Source: Achromobacter sp. B7
GTDB lineage: Bacteria > Pseudomonadota > Gammaproteobacteria > Burkholderiales > Burkholderiaceae_B
Reading direction: 5' to 3'
Assembly (NCBI RefSeq): GCF_003600685.1
Contig: NZ_CP032084.1
Span: 3,410,001 to 3,474,000, forward strand
Length of the DNA: 64,000 nt
The number at the start of each line of letters is the position of its first letter. Position 1 is the first letter of the stretch. The translations under genes were made by a program, and so were the position numbers. Shown here piece after piece: positions 7,961-16,011 of this stretch. Below the pieces are notes generated by a model. It worked only from the letters and a program-made list of their open reading frames with translations, was not told the DNA's origin and ran no database searches.

Positions 7961-9219
7961 TCGGGTTGAAGTCGGTGCCGCGCGCCGTGTCGCCAATCCA
8001 CGCCGCGGTGTCTGGGTTGTCTGGGTTGTCTGGGTTGTCTGGGTTGTCTGGGTTGTCTGGGTTGTCTGGGTTGTTTGGGTTATTCGGGATGCTTGCCATG
8101 CTGATCGCGCACACGGCGTCGGCGCAAGAAGCCAGAGACATCTTCAAGACCGAGATCTTCTTGACGCCTTATAGCGAACTGGGCGATGACGACAGTCAGT
8201 ACCCGCAGCTGAACGGCCGCTTTCTACTGATGACCGGCTACACCGGCTTTTTCGGCATCAAGGACGACAACGGCCAGATCCCGCGATCCCATTGGAGCAG
8301 CGTGCAGCCCACCGCCGAGGCTGCCCTGGTCTTGCAACTGACGCGGGAATTTTCCATCCGAACCAAGGCCACGTTCAACTCGGCCAACAACGAAACAAAG
8401 GACAACGCGTTTTCCGACCTGGGCGTCGATATGAACAACCTGTTCGCGGCCTATACGGCCGATCACTATGCGCTGTATGGCGGCAAGATGGACCTGGGCT
8501 TCGGGGATGCCTGGCATGTCATCGACGGCGTGTACACCGGCTTTAACGAAAACTCGGAGTTTCGCGGATCGATCGGCTTGGGCGGACGCTACACGTTGGA
8601 CACGCCCGGCCAAGGCGCGCATTCCGTGGCGGCGGTGCTGTTCAAGCGTGACGACACGGCGCTGAACCGCCGCCTGAGCCTGGACGATGGCTTCATCCGC
8701 ACGGACGCACCACCCGCCTTCAGCGACCAGATGAAGTCCTTCATCGTGTCCTATGACTTCCGCGACCTGCCGAGTTTGGAGCGCCTGTCGGGCGGCGTGG
8801 ATGCGGGCAGGCTGTACGTGGACCCGTCCCACGGAAAAAGCGCCAACACCGTGTCGGCCCGCCTGCGCTATGACGCGCCGCTGGGCAACGCGTGGAGCCT
8901 GGGCTGGTTCAACGAGGCCACCTACGCCACCGCCTTTCGAGGCGCGCCGGTGGCAAACGGCAACAGCGTGACGTCGGTGTCGCTGTCGCGCGACCGCTGG
9001 CAACTGACCGCCACAGCCGCCGTGCGCAGGCTATCGGGCAGCGAACAAAAGCTAGCGCGCTACGGACTCAAGGACGACGTCGATTGGGCGCTATCGGGCG
9101 CCCTGACCTACGTGACGCCCTTGGGCTTCATTGTGCAGGCGGGGTTGACGCACCAGCGCGACCAGGCCATTCGTATCAACCAAGGCGTTTTTCGCATCGC
9201 TTACCAGGCGGGATTCTGA
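7957..9219 (+). CDS. predicted outer-membrane beta-barrel protein with repeat-expanded signal peptide
   Basis: 420 residues. The GTG start overlaps the stop of the ampH-like gene. The signal peptide is unusually long (about 56 residues): a basic n-region (IGLKSVPRAV), then an h-region built from seven SGL tripeptides plus FGL and FGM, then MLAMLIAHTASAQE with cleavage after SA. The mature protein has alternating polar/aromatic beta strands, no predicted helix, and ends in Phe (AYQAGF), as outer-membrane barrels do. I do not recognise a named family; a porin-like role is inferred. It sits between two secreted serine hydrolases, suggesting a shared envelope or nutrient function. An ATG at 8089 would give too short a signal peptide. 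Confidence 0.7.
   Translation: MIGLKSVPRAVSPIHAAVSGLSGLSGLSGLSGLSGLSGLFGLFGMLAMLIAHTASAQEARDIFKTEIFLTPYSELGDDDSQYPQLNGRFLLMTGYTGFFGIKDDNGQIPRSHWSSVQPTAEAALVLQLTREFSIRTKATFNSANNETKDNAFSDLGVDMNNLFAAYTADHYALYGGKMDLGFGDAWHVIDGVYTGFNENSEFRGSIGLGGRYTLDTPGQGAHSVAAVLFKRDDTALNRRLSLDDGFIRTDAPPAFSDQMKSFIVSYDFRDLPSLERLSGGVDAGRLYVDPSHGKSANTVSARLRYDAPLGNAWSLGWFNEATYATAFRGAPVANGNSVTSVSLSRDRWQLTATAAVRRLSGSEQKLARYGLKDDVDWALSGALTYVTPLGFIVQAGLTHQRDQAIRINQGVFRIAYQAGF
8011..8091 (+). repeat. 9-bp in-frame minisatellite coding SGL repeats
   Basis: Seven perfect copies of TCTGGGTTG (8011-8073) are followed by two degenerate copies (TTTGGGTTA, TTCGGGATG). Each unit codes Ser-Gly-Leu inside the signal-peptide hydrophobic core of the barrel protein. 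Copy-number change would lengthen or shorten the core without a frameshift. Confidence 0.95.
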
Positions 9220-9226
9220 GGGCACC

Positions 9227-10801
9227 ATGACAAGCAAAACACTATTTCCGGCCTGGGCATGCGCCTTGGCGCTTGGCGGTTCCGGGGCGTGGGCGCAGAC
9301 CGTGGCGATCGACAGCGCGGCCAGCCCGCCGGCGGACGTCGTGGCCATTCCCTCAGGCAGCGCGCAACACGCCGTCCAGGCGCTTCCGGGCATCGTGCAA
9401 GACATCATGACGCGCAGCGGGGTGCCGGGCATGGCCGTGGCCGTGGTGGTGGACGGCAAGACGGTGCTGGTACGCGGCTGGGGCACGCGCGAGGTCGGCA
9501 GGAATGCGCCCGTGGACGCAAGCACGGTGTTCCAGATCGCATCCATCTCCAAGTCACTGTCGGCAACGGTGGCCGCGATCGAGGTGTCCCAAGGCACCGT
9601 GGCCTGGGATGACCCCGTGGCCCGATACCTGCCGGACTTCCGCCTGCAAGACGCCTATGTGTCCCGGCACGCCACCATCGGCGACTTCTTTGCGCATCGG
9701 TCGGGGCTGCCTGGCACTGCGGGTGACGACCTGGAAGACCTGGGGTACAAGCAGGCCGACGTCATCACGCGCTTGCGGCAATTGCCGCTGGATGCCTTTC
9801 GCACGTCCTATCACTACGCCAACTTCAGCACGACTATCGGCGCCAACGCCGTGGCCAGGGCAGCGGGCCGCCCATGGGACAAGCTGGCTGACGAACGGCT
9901 GTTCAAGCCCTTGGGCATGCAGGCCACCAGTTATCGCTTCGACGACTTCATGGCGCACGCCAATCACGCCGTTCTGCATGGCTACCAACAAGGCAAGTTC
10001 GTGTCGCTGGGCCAGCGCAATGCGGACCAGCAGGCGCCCGCCGGCGGCGCGTCGTCCACCGTCATCGACATGGCCGAGTGGCTGAAGCTGCTGCTGGCCG
10101 ACGGCCAATATCAGGGCAAGAGGCTTATCGCCCCCGGCGCGCTGCTGCCCGCCCTGACCGCCCAGGCGTTTTCCGCGCGTGCCCACGATCTGAATTCGCG
10201 TTCAGGCTTCTATGGCTATGGCTTCAACGTCAACACCGAACTGGGCGGCCGGCCGTCGATGGGGCATTCGGGCGCCTTCCTGATGGGCACGGGCACCACC
10301 TTCAAGATCGTGCCGTCGGCGGGCATCGGCATTGTGGTGCTGACCAATGGCGCGCCCATCGGCGCGGCCGAATCCGTGGCGGCGGCGTTTACCGATACGG
10401 CGCTTTACGGCAAGCCGACCCGGGACTGGTACGCGGCCTATCACGGGGCGATGAAGGGCTTTTTTGAACCGCAGGCGGACCTTTCCGGCAAGGTTAAACC
10501 GGCCAAGCCGACACCCGCACAAGCCGTGGCCGCCTACGCCGGCGGCTTTGACAATCCGTACTACGGCGCGGCGCGGATCGAACAGGCCGACGATGGCCTG
10601 ACGCTGGTTCTAGGCCCGCGCGCAATGCGCTTTCCGCTCACGCACTGGGATGGCGACACTTACGCTTTTTCGCCCGTGGGCGAAGCCGAACTGGTCGCTT
10701 CGCGGGCGTCGCTGGTGTTCGAGATGAACCAGGGCCGTGCCGCCGGCTTCGCCATCAAGTTCTATGACGATGCCGGCTTGGGCCGCTGGACCCGTCAATA
10801 G
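9227..10801 (+). CDS. secreted serine hydrolase, beta-lactamase/PBP4* fold with C-terminal extension
   Basis: 524 residues with a signal peptide ending AWAQ. The catalytic SISK lies at 106-109, YAN at 197-199 and an HSG (PSMGHSGAF) replaces KTG, as in many class C-like peptidases and esterases. About 130 residues after the catalytic domain (QAVAAYAGGFDNPYYGAARI onward) form a lipocalin-like beta domain of DUF3471 type, common in peptidases acting on D-amino-acid peptides. It starts 8 bases after the barrel gene and is probably the last gene of the ampH-barrel-hydrolase operon. Substrate unknown; peptidase versus esterase cannot be decided. Confidence 0.85.
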   Translation: MTSKTLFPAWACALALGGSGAWAQTVAIDSAASPPADVVAIPSGSAQHAVQALPGIVQDIMTRSGVPGMAVAVVVDGKTVLVRGWGTREVGRNAPVDASTVFQIASISKSLSATVAAIEVSQGTVAWDDPVARYLPDFRLQDAYVSRHATIGDFFAHRSGLPGTAGDDLEDLGYKQADVITRLRQLPLDAFRTSYHYANFSTTIGANAVARAAGRPWDKLADERLFKPLGMQATSYRFDDFMAHANHAVLHGYQQGKFVSLGQRNADQQAPAGGASSTVIDMAEWLKLLLADGQYQGKRLIAPGALLPALTAQAFSARAHDLNSRSGFYGYGFNVNTELGGRPSMGHSGAFLMGTGTTFKIVPSAGIGIVVLTNGAPIGAAESVAAAFTDTALYGKPTRDWYAAYHGAMKGFFEPQADLSGKVKPAKPTPAQAVAAYAGGFDNPYYGAARIEQADDGLTLVLGPRAMRFPLTHWDGDTYAFSPVGEAELVASRASLVFEMNQGRAAGFAIKFYDDAGLGRWTRQ

Positions 10802-10849
10802 CGCGCGGGCTGGGTGCCTGGGCCTGGCATATTGCCCCGCATCCGCCTA

Positions 10850-11725
10850 TCAGCGCGGTTCCGGCGCGATGGCATCCAGCGCCTGGATGTCATCGTCGCT
10901 CAAGCGCAACGCGGCGGCATCGACGTTTTCGCGCAGGTGCTTCACCGACGACGTACCCGGAATCAACAGGATGTTGGGCGAACGCTGTAGCAACCAGGCC
11001 AGCGCCACCTGCATCGGCGTGGCTTGCACCTTGTTCGCCACGTCCGACAACACCGCCGACTGTAGCGGCGAGAAACCACCCAGCGGGAAGAACGGCACGT
11101 AGGCAATGCCGTCGCGGGCCAGTGCATCGATCAGCGGGCCGTCGCCGCGATGGGCCAGGTTGTATTGGTTCTGCACGCAAACGATGTCGGCAATGCCGCG
11201 CGCCTGCTCCACTTGCCGCGCGGTGGCGTTGCTAAGGCCGATGTGACGCACCAGGCCCTTGCGTTGCAGTTCGGCCATCGTGGTCATGGATGCTTCGATG
11301 TCGCCTTCCGCCGGGCCGGCCACGTCGAACATCAAGCGCAGGTTGACGACGTCCATCACGTCGCGCCCCAGATTACGCAGGTTGTCGTGCACGGCCGATT
11401 CCAGTTCAGCGGCAGAGAAGGCGGGTATCCAGGACGCATCGGCGCCGCGTCGCGCCCCCACTTTCGTCACGATGACCAGGTCGTCGCGATACGGATGCAG
11501 TGCTTCGCGGATCAGTTGGTTGGTGATGTGCGGCCCGTAGAAATCGCTGGTGTCCAGGTGGTTGATGCCCAGTTCCACGGTCTCCTTCAGCACGGCGATA
11601 GCCTGCTGTTTGTCCTTGGGCGGACCGTACACGTGTGGGCCGGCCAGTTGCATGGCGCCGTAGCCTAGGCGGTTGACGTTGAATTGGGCCAGGCGGTAGG
11701 TGCCGGCTTGTTGGGCTTGGGTCAT
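10850..11725 (-). CDS. pdxI: pyridoxal reductase PdxI (YdbC-type aldo/keto reductase)
   Basis: 291 residues with long stretches that match what I recall of E. coli PdxI/YdbC: NRLGYGAMQLAGP, HLDTSDFYGPHITNQ, VTKVGARRGADASWIPAFS, DVVNLRLM (with the Arg that replaces the usual catalytic His in this branch), GLSNATARQ and LLIPGTSSVKHLREN. The enzyme reduces pyridoxal to pyridoxine with NADPH in vitamin B6 salvage. It is monocistronic and divergent from a LysR gene 113 bp away, whose product is the likely regulator. Confidence 0.85.
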   Translation of the reverse strand: MTQAQQAGTYRLAQFNVNRLGYGAMQLAGPHVYGPPKDKQQAIAVLKETVELGINHLDTSDFYGPHITNQLIREALHPYRDDLVIVTKVGARRGADASWIPAFSAAELESAVHDNLRNLGRDVMDVVNLRLMFDVAGPAEGDIEASMTTMAELQRKGLVRHIGLSNATARQVEQARGIADIVCVQNQYNLAHRGDGPLIDALARDGIAYVPFFPLGGFSPLQSAVLSDVANKVQATPMQVALAWLLQRSPNILLIPGTSSVKHLRENVDAAALRLSDDDIQALDAIAPEPR

Positions 11726-11783
11726 GGGGTATTCCTTGAACGGGGGTGAATGCCTGGCAGTCTAGGCCTGGATTGGCCGTGCG

Positions 11784-11829
11784 ACAATCGGGCACAATCG
11801 CACAGCTTGTGCGGAAATCCGAACAATCG
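11784..11829. promoter_or_regulatory. candidate operator region between pdxI and lysR
   Basis: Three direct copies of ACAATCG (11784-11790, 11794-11800, 11823-11829) flank the dyad CGCACA-GCT-TGTGCG (11799-11813). A dyad with spaced repeats in a divergent LysR/target gap is a likely LysR binding region, although no binding evidence exists. Confidence 0.4.
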
Positions 11830-11838
11830 AGAAACGCC

Positions 11839-12738
11839 GTGGTCGACCTTCAAGACATCAGCGCCTTTGTTGCCGTTGCCACGCATGGCGGCTTTCGTGG
11901 CGCTGCGCGCATGACCGGGGCCAGCGCATCGCAATTGAGCGAAGCGGTGCGCCGGCTGGAAACGCGGCTGGGTTTGCGGCTGCTTAACCGAACGACGCGC
12001 AGCGTGGCGCTGACGGTTGCCGGACAGCGCTTGCTGGAACAGCTGACGCCCGCGCTCAACGCGGTGGAATCGGCGCTGGACGTGGCCAACCACTTTCGTG
12101 ATCGGCCGGCTGGCAGGTTGCGGCTGAATGTGCCGCTGGCGGCATCCAAGCTGGTGCTGCCGCGCATCGTCCCCCCGTTTCTGGCCGCCTACCCGGAGAT
12201 CTGCCTTGAGGTCGTTGTCGAGGACCGCTTTGTGGACCTGCTGCAATCGGATTGCGATGCGGGCATTCGCTACGAAGAAAGCATGGACCAGGACATGGTG
12301 GCGATTCCGATCGGCCCCAAGCGCCAGCGCATGGCCGTCGCGGCGTCGCCCGCGTATCTGGCCAAGCATGGGCGCCCGCGTCGCCCTGAAGATCTGCGCA
12401 AGCACATCTGCCTGCGCGGCCGCTTTTCCAGTGGCGCCATGCCCTCGTGGGACTTCGAGCAACAGGGAAAAACCGTCACGGTGGACGTGACGGGCCCCTT
12501 GATCGTGGGCCTGGGCGCAGCAGCCGACCTTGCCGTGGATGCGGCCGTTGCGGGCACCGGCGTGGTTTACCTTTTTGAGGAATGGCTGCAACCCTACATC
12601 GATCGTGGGGAGCTCGCGCCCGTGCTGGAACGCTGGTGGCCCAGCTTCAACGGCCCGTCGCTCTACTTCCCGGGGCGCCGCTATCTGCCGGCGCCGCTGC
12701 GCGCTTTCGTCGACTTCGTCCAAACCGTGCGCTGGTAG
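11839..12738 (+). CDS. LysR-family regulator (CrgA/AaeR-like)
   Basis: 299 residues from GTG 11839, chosen because LysR proteins of this group begin a few residues before DLQDISAFVAVATHGGFRGA. An in-frame GTG at 11746 would add 31 unlikely residues and run through the dyad. The HTH is at residues 1-60 (ASASQLSEAVRRLETRLGLRLLNRTTRSVALT), followed by the effector domain with VEDRFVDLLQSDCDAGIRY. This is the subgroup often divergent from oxidoreductases; here it diverges from pdxI. Confidence 0.88.
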   Translation: MVDLQDISAFVAVATHGGFRGAARMTGASASQLSEAVRRLETRLGLRLLNRTTRSVALTVAGQRLLEQLTPALNAVESALDVANHFRDRPAGRLRLNVPLAASKLVLPRIVPPFLAAYPEICLEVVVEDRFVDLLQSDCDAGIRYEESMDQDMVAIPIGPKRQRMAVAASPAYLAKHGRPRRPEDLRKHICLRGRFSSGAMPSWDFEQQGKTVTVDVTGPLIVGLGAAADLAVDAAVAGTGVVYLFEEWLQPYIDRGELAPVLERWWPSFNGPSLYFPGRRYLPAPLRAFVDFVQTVRW

Positions 12739-12761
12739 CGCAAACCTGCAATGAGCACCCC

Positions 12762-13385
12762 TCACGAACTTGGATAGGGAGCCGCGCCCCCGGACGCGTC
12801 GTCGGTACTGTGGCGCGGTTTTGCGGCGGTACCGACCGGCCCGACCATTAACAGCGGCATGCCCGCTGCCACGGTAAAAGGCGGCGGCAGCACGGCCGCC
12901 ACGCCAGCGGAAAATCGATAGGCCTGGTACGGCAGCAGGCCTTGGATCGTGCTCAGGTCATGCGCCGCGTCGGCCCGCGCTTGCAAGGCGGTTTGCTCGT
13001 CGCGCAGCTGGCGATTGGCCGCGACGGAACGCGCATCCAGCCGGGCTTGCTGATCGTGGTAGGCCTGGATGGCGTTTTTAAGGCAATGGGCCGTGTATTG
13101 ATCCCGCATCGCGTCGACGGACGCGGGGGGCTGAGCAGCATCAACGCCGGCGGGTCGATGGGCGGCGGGCGCGAAGGGCGCCCCAGCCGCCATCGCGACC
13201 GATCCCTGCGCGGCTTGAATCCGCGCGTAGGAGCTCGGGCGCAGTTGCGTCGAAGGCGCGGCACGCGTTGGCGCCCGCAGGCGTTCGCTACGGTAAGGGT
13301 CATGAATGTAGCGGTCTTGAACGTATGGACGCTGAATATCGGCGATACGGACCTGGCCGGTCGGATCAATAGCGCGGGCAGTCAT
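12762..13385 (-). CDS. hypothetical protein, Ala/Pro-rich
   Basis: 207 residues, no recognised family. The N-terminal 90 residues are rich in Arg, Ala and Pro (VRIADIQRPYVQDRYIHDPY). A middle segment, DAMRDQYTAHCLKNAIQAYHDQQARLDARSVAANR and onward, is probably a coiled-coil helix. Near the end, about 45 apolar residues (FSAGVAAVLPPPFTVAAGMPLLMVGPVG) could be a hydrophobic or membrane segment. No signal peptide. It follows the membrane-protein gene after 66 bases on the same strand, so the two may share a transcript. Confidence 0.55.
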   Translation of the reverse strand: MTARAIDPTGQVRIADIQRPYVQDRYIHDPYRSERLRAPTRAAPSTQLRPSSYARIQAAQGSVAMAAGAPFAPAAHRPAGVDAAQPPASVDAMRDQYTAHCLKNAIQAYHDQQARLDARSVAANRQLRDEQTALQARADAAHDLSTIQGLLPYQAYRFSAGVAAVLPPPFTVAAGMPLLMVGPVGTAAKPRHSTDDASGGAAPYPSS

Positions 13386-13451
13386 GGCGGCCTCCTTGGT
13401 GATGCGTGGGCGACGGGTCGTGCCCCGGAAATGTCGGCTTCGGTTGCACCG

Positions 13452-13967
13452 CTACGGTCGCCCGGCGGCTTTGGCGGGCATGCGGCGTTGGGCTGCCATC
13501 CACAACAACTGCGCCGTCGACCCCACCACGAAAATCGCCAACCACACCCCTAGCGCACCGCGCACCAGGGGCGATTGCGGGCCGTCGGCAAGCGGATGGG
13601 AAACGGGCAGGCGCGTCAGCGTTTCGGCAATGCCGGGCACCCACATCAAGAAAAAGCTGAACGAAAACCCCAGCTGCGACAGATAGGGACGCGACCGCGA
13701 CAGCCAGGACAGGCGCGGCGCCAACAACGCCCCCGACACTGCCAGCAACGCCAGGATTCCCAACGCATGCCCGGCATTGAAGCCACCAGAGCTGGACAGC
13801 CCGAACGACGTCAGCACCGCCAATAGCAGCCCGCCCAGATAAAGCTTGCCCGTGCGCGTTGTGGGGTCGATGCCTCGATACCGCGCAAAGCTGTACAGGC
13901 CGACAACGGCAGGGACAAGGCTGATGAGGGTGTGGGCGGCGCCCAAGGCGGAAATAGGATGTGGCAT
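13452..13967 (-). CDS. predicted four- or five-helix membrane protein, unknown function
   Basis: 171 residues, with hydrophobic helices near residues 5-25, 41-60, 66-85, 98-116 and 135-158. The opening HPISALGAAHTLISLVPAVVGLYSFARYR, with GHALGILALLA later, resembles small DUF2306/DUF2231-like heme-associated membrane proteins, but I cannot assign a family firmly. An operator-like palindrome shared with the nearby tetR promoter lies 26 bp upstream of the start, so it is the probable repressed target of that TetR. Confidence 0.65.
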   Translation of the reverse strand: MPHPISALGAAHTLISLVPAVVGLYSFARYRGIDPTTRTGKLYLGGLLLAVLTSFGLSSSGGFNAGHALGILALLAVSGALLAPRLSWLSRSRPYLSQLGFSFSFFLMWVPGIAETLTRLPVSHPLADGPQSPLVRGALGVWLAIFVVGSTAQLLWMAAQRRMPAKAAGRP

Positions 13968-13992
13968 GGCAAGAACTCCAGACAGGGAACAA

Positions 13993-14006
13993 ACCGACTA
14001 GTTGGT
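13993..14006. promoter_or_regulatory. candidate TetR operator 1
   Basis: ACCGACTAGTTGGT is a palindrome with one imperfect pair (ACC-R-ACTAGT-Y-GGT). Thirteen bases, ACTAGTTGGTCGG, recur exactly upstream of the tetR gene. This copy lies in the promoter region of the membrane-protein gene. Confidence 0.65.
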
Positions 14007-14073
14007 CGGCCATCAGGGCAAAAAAAGCGGAATAAAGCGGCACTGCAAATGCGGGGGTGTTAACGGTCAACGG

Positions 14074-14093
14074 CGCGCACCCCGAGGTGCGCG
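14074..14093 (-). terminator. hairpin, possible terminator of tetR
   Basis: A perfect 8-bp stem (CGCGCACC / GGTGCGCG, loop CCGA) starts 11 bases past the tetR stop. There is no clear T-run, so termination would be weak or factor-aided. Confidence 0.45.
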
Positions 14094-14103
14094 TATCCCA
14101 CTG

Positions 14104-14691
14104 TCAGCCCGCGGCGCTCAACTGCTTGATGGCGGCGCGTGAAATCGATTCGAATACCTTGGGGTCGCCAAACGCGCGCGCGGTCAACATCGCGCCGTGC
14201 ACCATCGACATGAACGCCTGCGCTTCGGCCTCGACCTTGTCGCGCAATTGGAATTGGCCCTTGGCCGCCCCGCTGGCCAGCACGGAACCGATCCAGGCTG
14301 CCAGCTCGGCAAAATAGGCGCGGACCTCAGCGGCGACGGCGCTGGGAATCAGGGGCGCCTCGGCAGCCAGCATGGCGCATATGCACATGGGCATGGTGCC
14401 CTCGCGGATGCACTTGGCCCAGTATTCCGTGTAGGCGGTCAAGCGGGCTTGCGGATCTTCAACGTGCTGGTCAAGCTTGGCCAGCCCCTGGCGCGCTTGT
14501 TCACGGTGCACGGTCACCACACTCAGGACCAGGTCTTCCTTGGTGGGGAAATGATGGTGGATGCTGGGTTTGCCGATGTGCACCTTTTCCGACACATCGG
14601 CATAGCTGAACCCGTGATAGCCGCCGGCGGCAAGCAGCAATCGCGTCTGCTCGACAATTTCAAGGGCTCTGGGCGAGAGTTCCAAACTCAT
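14104..14691 (-). CDS. TetR-family transcriptional repressor
   Basis: 195 residues. The N-terminal HTH reads LLAAGGYHGFSYADVSEKVHIGKPSIHHHFPTKEDL (about residues 18-52). The ligand domain includes the motif PMCICAMLAAE, with two closely spaced Cys; this is common in a TetR subgroup where thiol chemistry has been proposed. An operator-like palindrome occurs 67 bp upstream of its own start and again upstream of the neighbouring membrane-protein gene, implying autoregulation plus control of that gene. The ligand is unknown. Confidence 0.9.
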   Translation of the reverse strand: MSLELSPRALEIVEQTRLLLAAGGYHGFSYADVSEKVHIGKPSIHHHFPTKEDLVLSVVTVHREQARQGLAKLDQHVEDPQARLTAYTEYWAKCIREGTMPMCICAMLAAEAPLIPSAVAAEVRAYFAELAAWIGSVLASGAAKGQFQLRDKVEAEAQAFMSMVHGAMLTARAFGDPKVFESISRAAIKQLSAAG

Positions 14692-14757
14692 GGATTTCCA
14701 GTTCGGTTTACGAGTTGGCCCCTACTGGAATATTGGCAGGGCCGCGCATGGAAGCCA

Positions 14758-14771
14758 ATCTACTAGTTGGT
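14758..14771. promoter_or_regulatory. candidate TetR operator 2
   Basis: ATCTACTAGTTGGT keeps the ACTAGT core and one intact half (TGGT); together with TCGG after it, it matches 13 bases of operator 1. The left half-site is degraded. Upstream of tetR. Confidence 0.6.
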
Positions 14772-14959
14772 CGGTTGCGAGTCAACAATTTCATGCCGAT
14801 GGATTCATGTCAGCAAGCGATTGGGCACCGCGCGCCTTCCTTGCCCGGGGTGCTTCAAACATCCCACCCGGCAGGACCGCGCGGGTTCGTTAGGCTACAG
14901 TGCCGGGGGGCCGACAAAATTTTGGACGTCGAGCCCCGAAATCCTGGAGAAACACCGCA

Positions 14960-15460
14960 GTGAACGACACCCGCCTACCCGATCCTGACAGCCCCGAAGA
15001 CCGCAAGGAACAGGAGCCCAGGCTTTGGCGCGATGACGGCTGGACCGCCCGGATCATCAAGAACGAGGAAGACGACGGCTGGGCCGTCGAAATGACGATG
15101 GACGGGCAATCCGAGCCGGCCTTGGTCGGGCCATGGACCATGGGCCGCGACAAGAAAAACCCCAAGCCGCTTGATTCGCCCGCCTTCATCACCCTGGTCA
15201 AGACCGCCAACGAAGTGCTGCGCCGCCACGAACAGCAGCTGCATGCCACGCTGCACAAAAGCGTGAAGATCGACGCCGAGGCGGGCCGCTTGACGGTCAA
15301 GCTGGACATCGTGCCCGACGAAGACGAGCCTTACGCCGTGCTAAGCGCGTACGATGAATCCGGCGAACAACTGGCCCAGGTCAACGTGCCGCCGACGTAC
15401 AAGCTGACCGTGCAGCGCGCATCGGAATGGGCCAGCGGCGGTTTCGGCAAACAGGGCTGA
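14960..15460 (+). CDS. conserved-looking hypothetical cytoplasmic protein
   Basis: 166 residues from a GTG preceded by GGAGA. No signal peptide or membrane segment. The sequence is acidic and hydrophilic, with WRDDGWTARIIKNEEDDGWAVEMT near the N terminus, a helix around FITLVKTANEVLRRHEQQLHATLHK, and a beta-rich C-terminal half (VKLDIVPDEDEPYAVLSAYD). I recognise no named domain. It stands alone; an 8-bp tandem repeat follows its stop. Confidence 0.65.
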   Translation: MNDTRLPDPDSPEDRKEQEPRLWRDDGWTARIIKNEEDDGWAVEMTMDGQSEPALVGPWTMGRDKKNPKPLDSPAFITLVKTANEVLRRHEQQLHATLHKSVKIDAEAGRLTVKLDIVPDEDEPYAVLSAYDESGEQLAQVNVPPTYKLTVQRASEWASGGFGKQG

Positions 15461-15469
15461 AGGGTCGTA

Positions 15470-15549
15470 CCGGCGTTCCGGCGTTCCGGCGGTCCGGCGA
15501 TCCGGCGTTCCGGCGATCCGGCGGTCCGGCGATCCGGCGTACCGGCGTA
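15470..15549. repeat. 8-bp tandem repeat CCGGCGNT, ten copies
   Basis: Ten contiguous octamers start with CCGGCG. Positions 7-8 read TT, TT, GT, AT, TT, AT, GT, AT, TA, TA. The array fills most of the gap between a hypothetical gene and the YciI-like gene; no promoter or terminator is obvious in it. Confidence 0.95.
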
Positions 15550-15607
15550 CCCGCGCTTCGGCGATTAGCGGTTCGGCGTCTCATCCCCCCTCTGCAAAGG
15601 ACTTCTC

Positions 15608-15937
15608 ATGCCTAAATTCGTGACGATAGGATATGGCGACCAGGCAGGTTACGACCGCACCCCGGTCGCCCTGCGAGACGCCGCGCACGCGCACGACGCG
15701 CAATTGCAGAAAGAAGGTGTGCTGATGGGCATTGCGGGCACGCCGGTGCAGGTGCGCAACACCGGCGCGGCCGGGGTGGAAACCACGGACGGCCCCTACT
15801 TGCAGTCGCCCTTGCCCGTGGCCGGCTTTGCCATCATCGAAGCCACGGACCTGGCCCAGGCCATCGCCATCGTCTCGCAAACGCCATGCGCGGTGGCGCA
15901 CGGCGTGGTCGAAGTCTGGCCGCTGGAACAAGCCTAG
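15608..15937 (+). CDS. YciI/YCII-related domain protein
   Basis: 109 residues. The layout is that of the DGPF/YCII dimeric alpha-beta barrel group: a first strand FVTIGYGD, a helix with AHAHDAQLQKEGVLMG, then the diagnostic TTDGPYLQSPLPVAGFAIIEATDLAQAIAIVSQTP and a final VVEVWPLE. These small proteins are of unknown or varied function and often accompany ECF sigma factors; none is nearby here. AAAGGA precedes the start. Confidence 0.8.
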   Translation: MPKFVTIGYGDQAGYDRTPVALRDAAHAHDAQLQKEGVLMGIAGTPVQVRNTGAAGVETTDGPYLQSPLPVAGFAIIEATDLAQAIAIVSQTPCAVAHGVVEVWPLEQA

Positions 15938-16011
15938 CGCATCGCCCGCCCGGCGGGGCTTGTTCACGGCAACGGCCTCTTGCCGGCAGCCACGCACCGG
16001 ATCGGATGCCA

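Noticed and set aside
15470..15549. Tandem octamers considered as a CRISPR array
   Set aside because: Units are 8 bp with no spacers and no cas genes; a simple tandem repeat.
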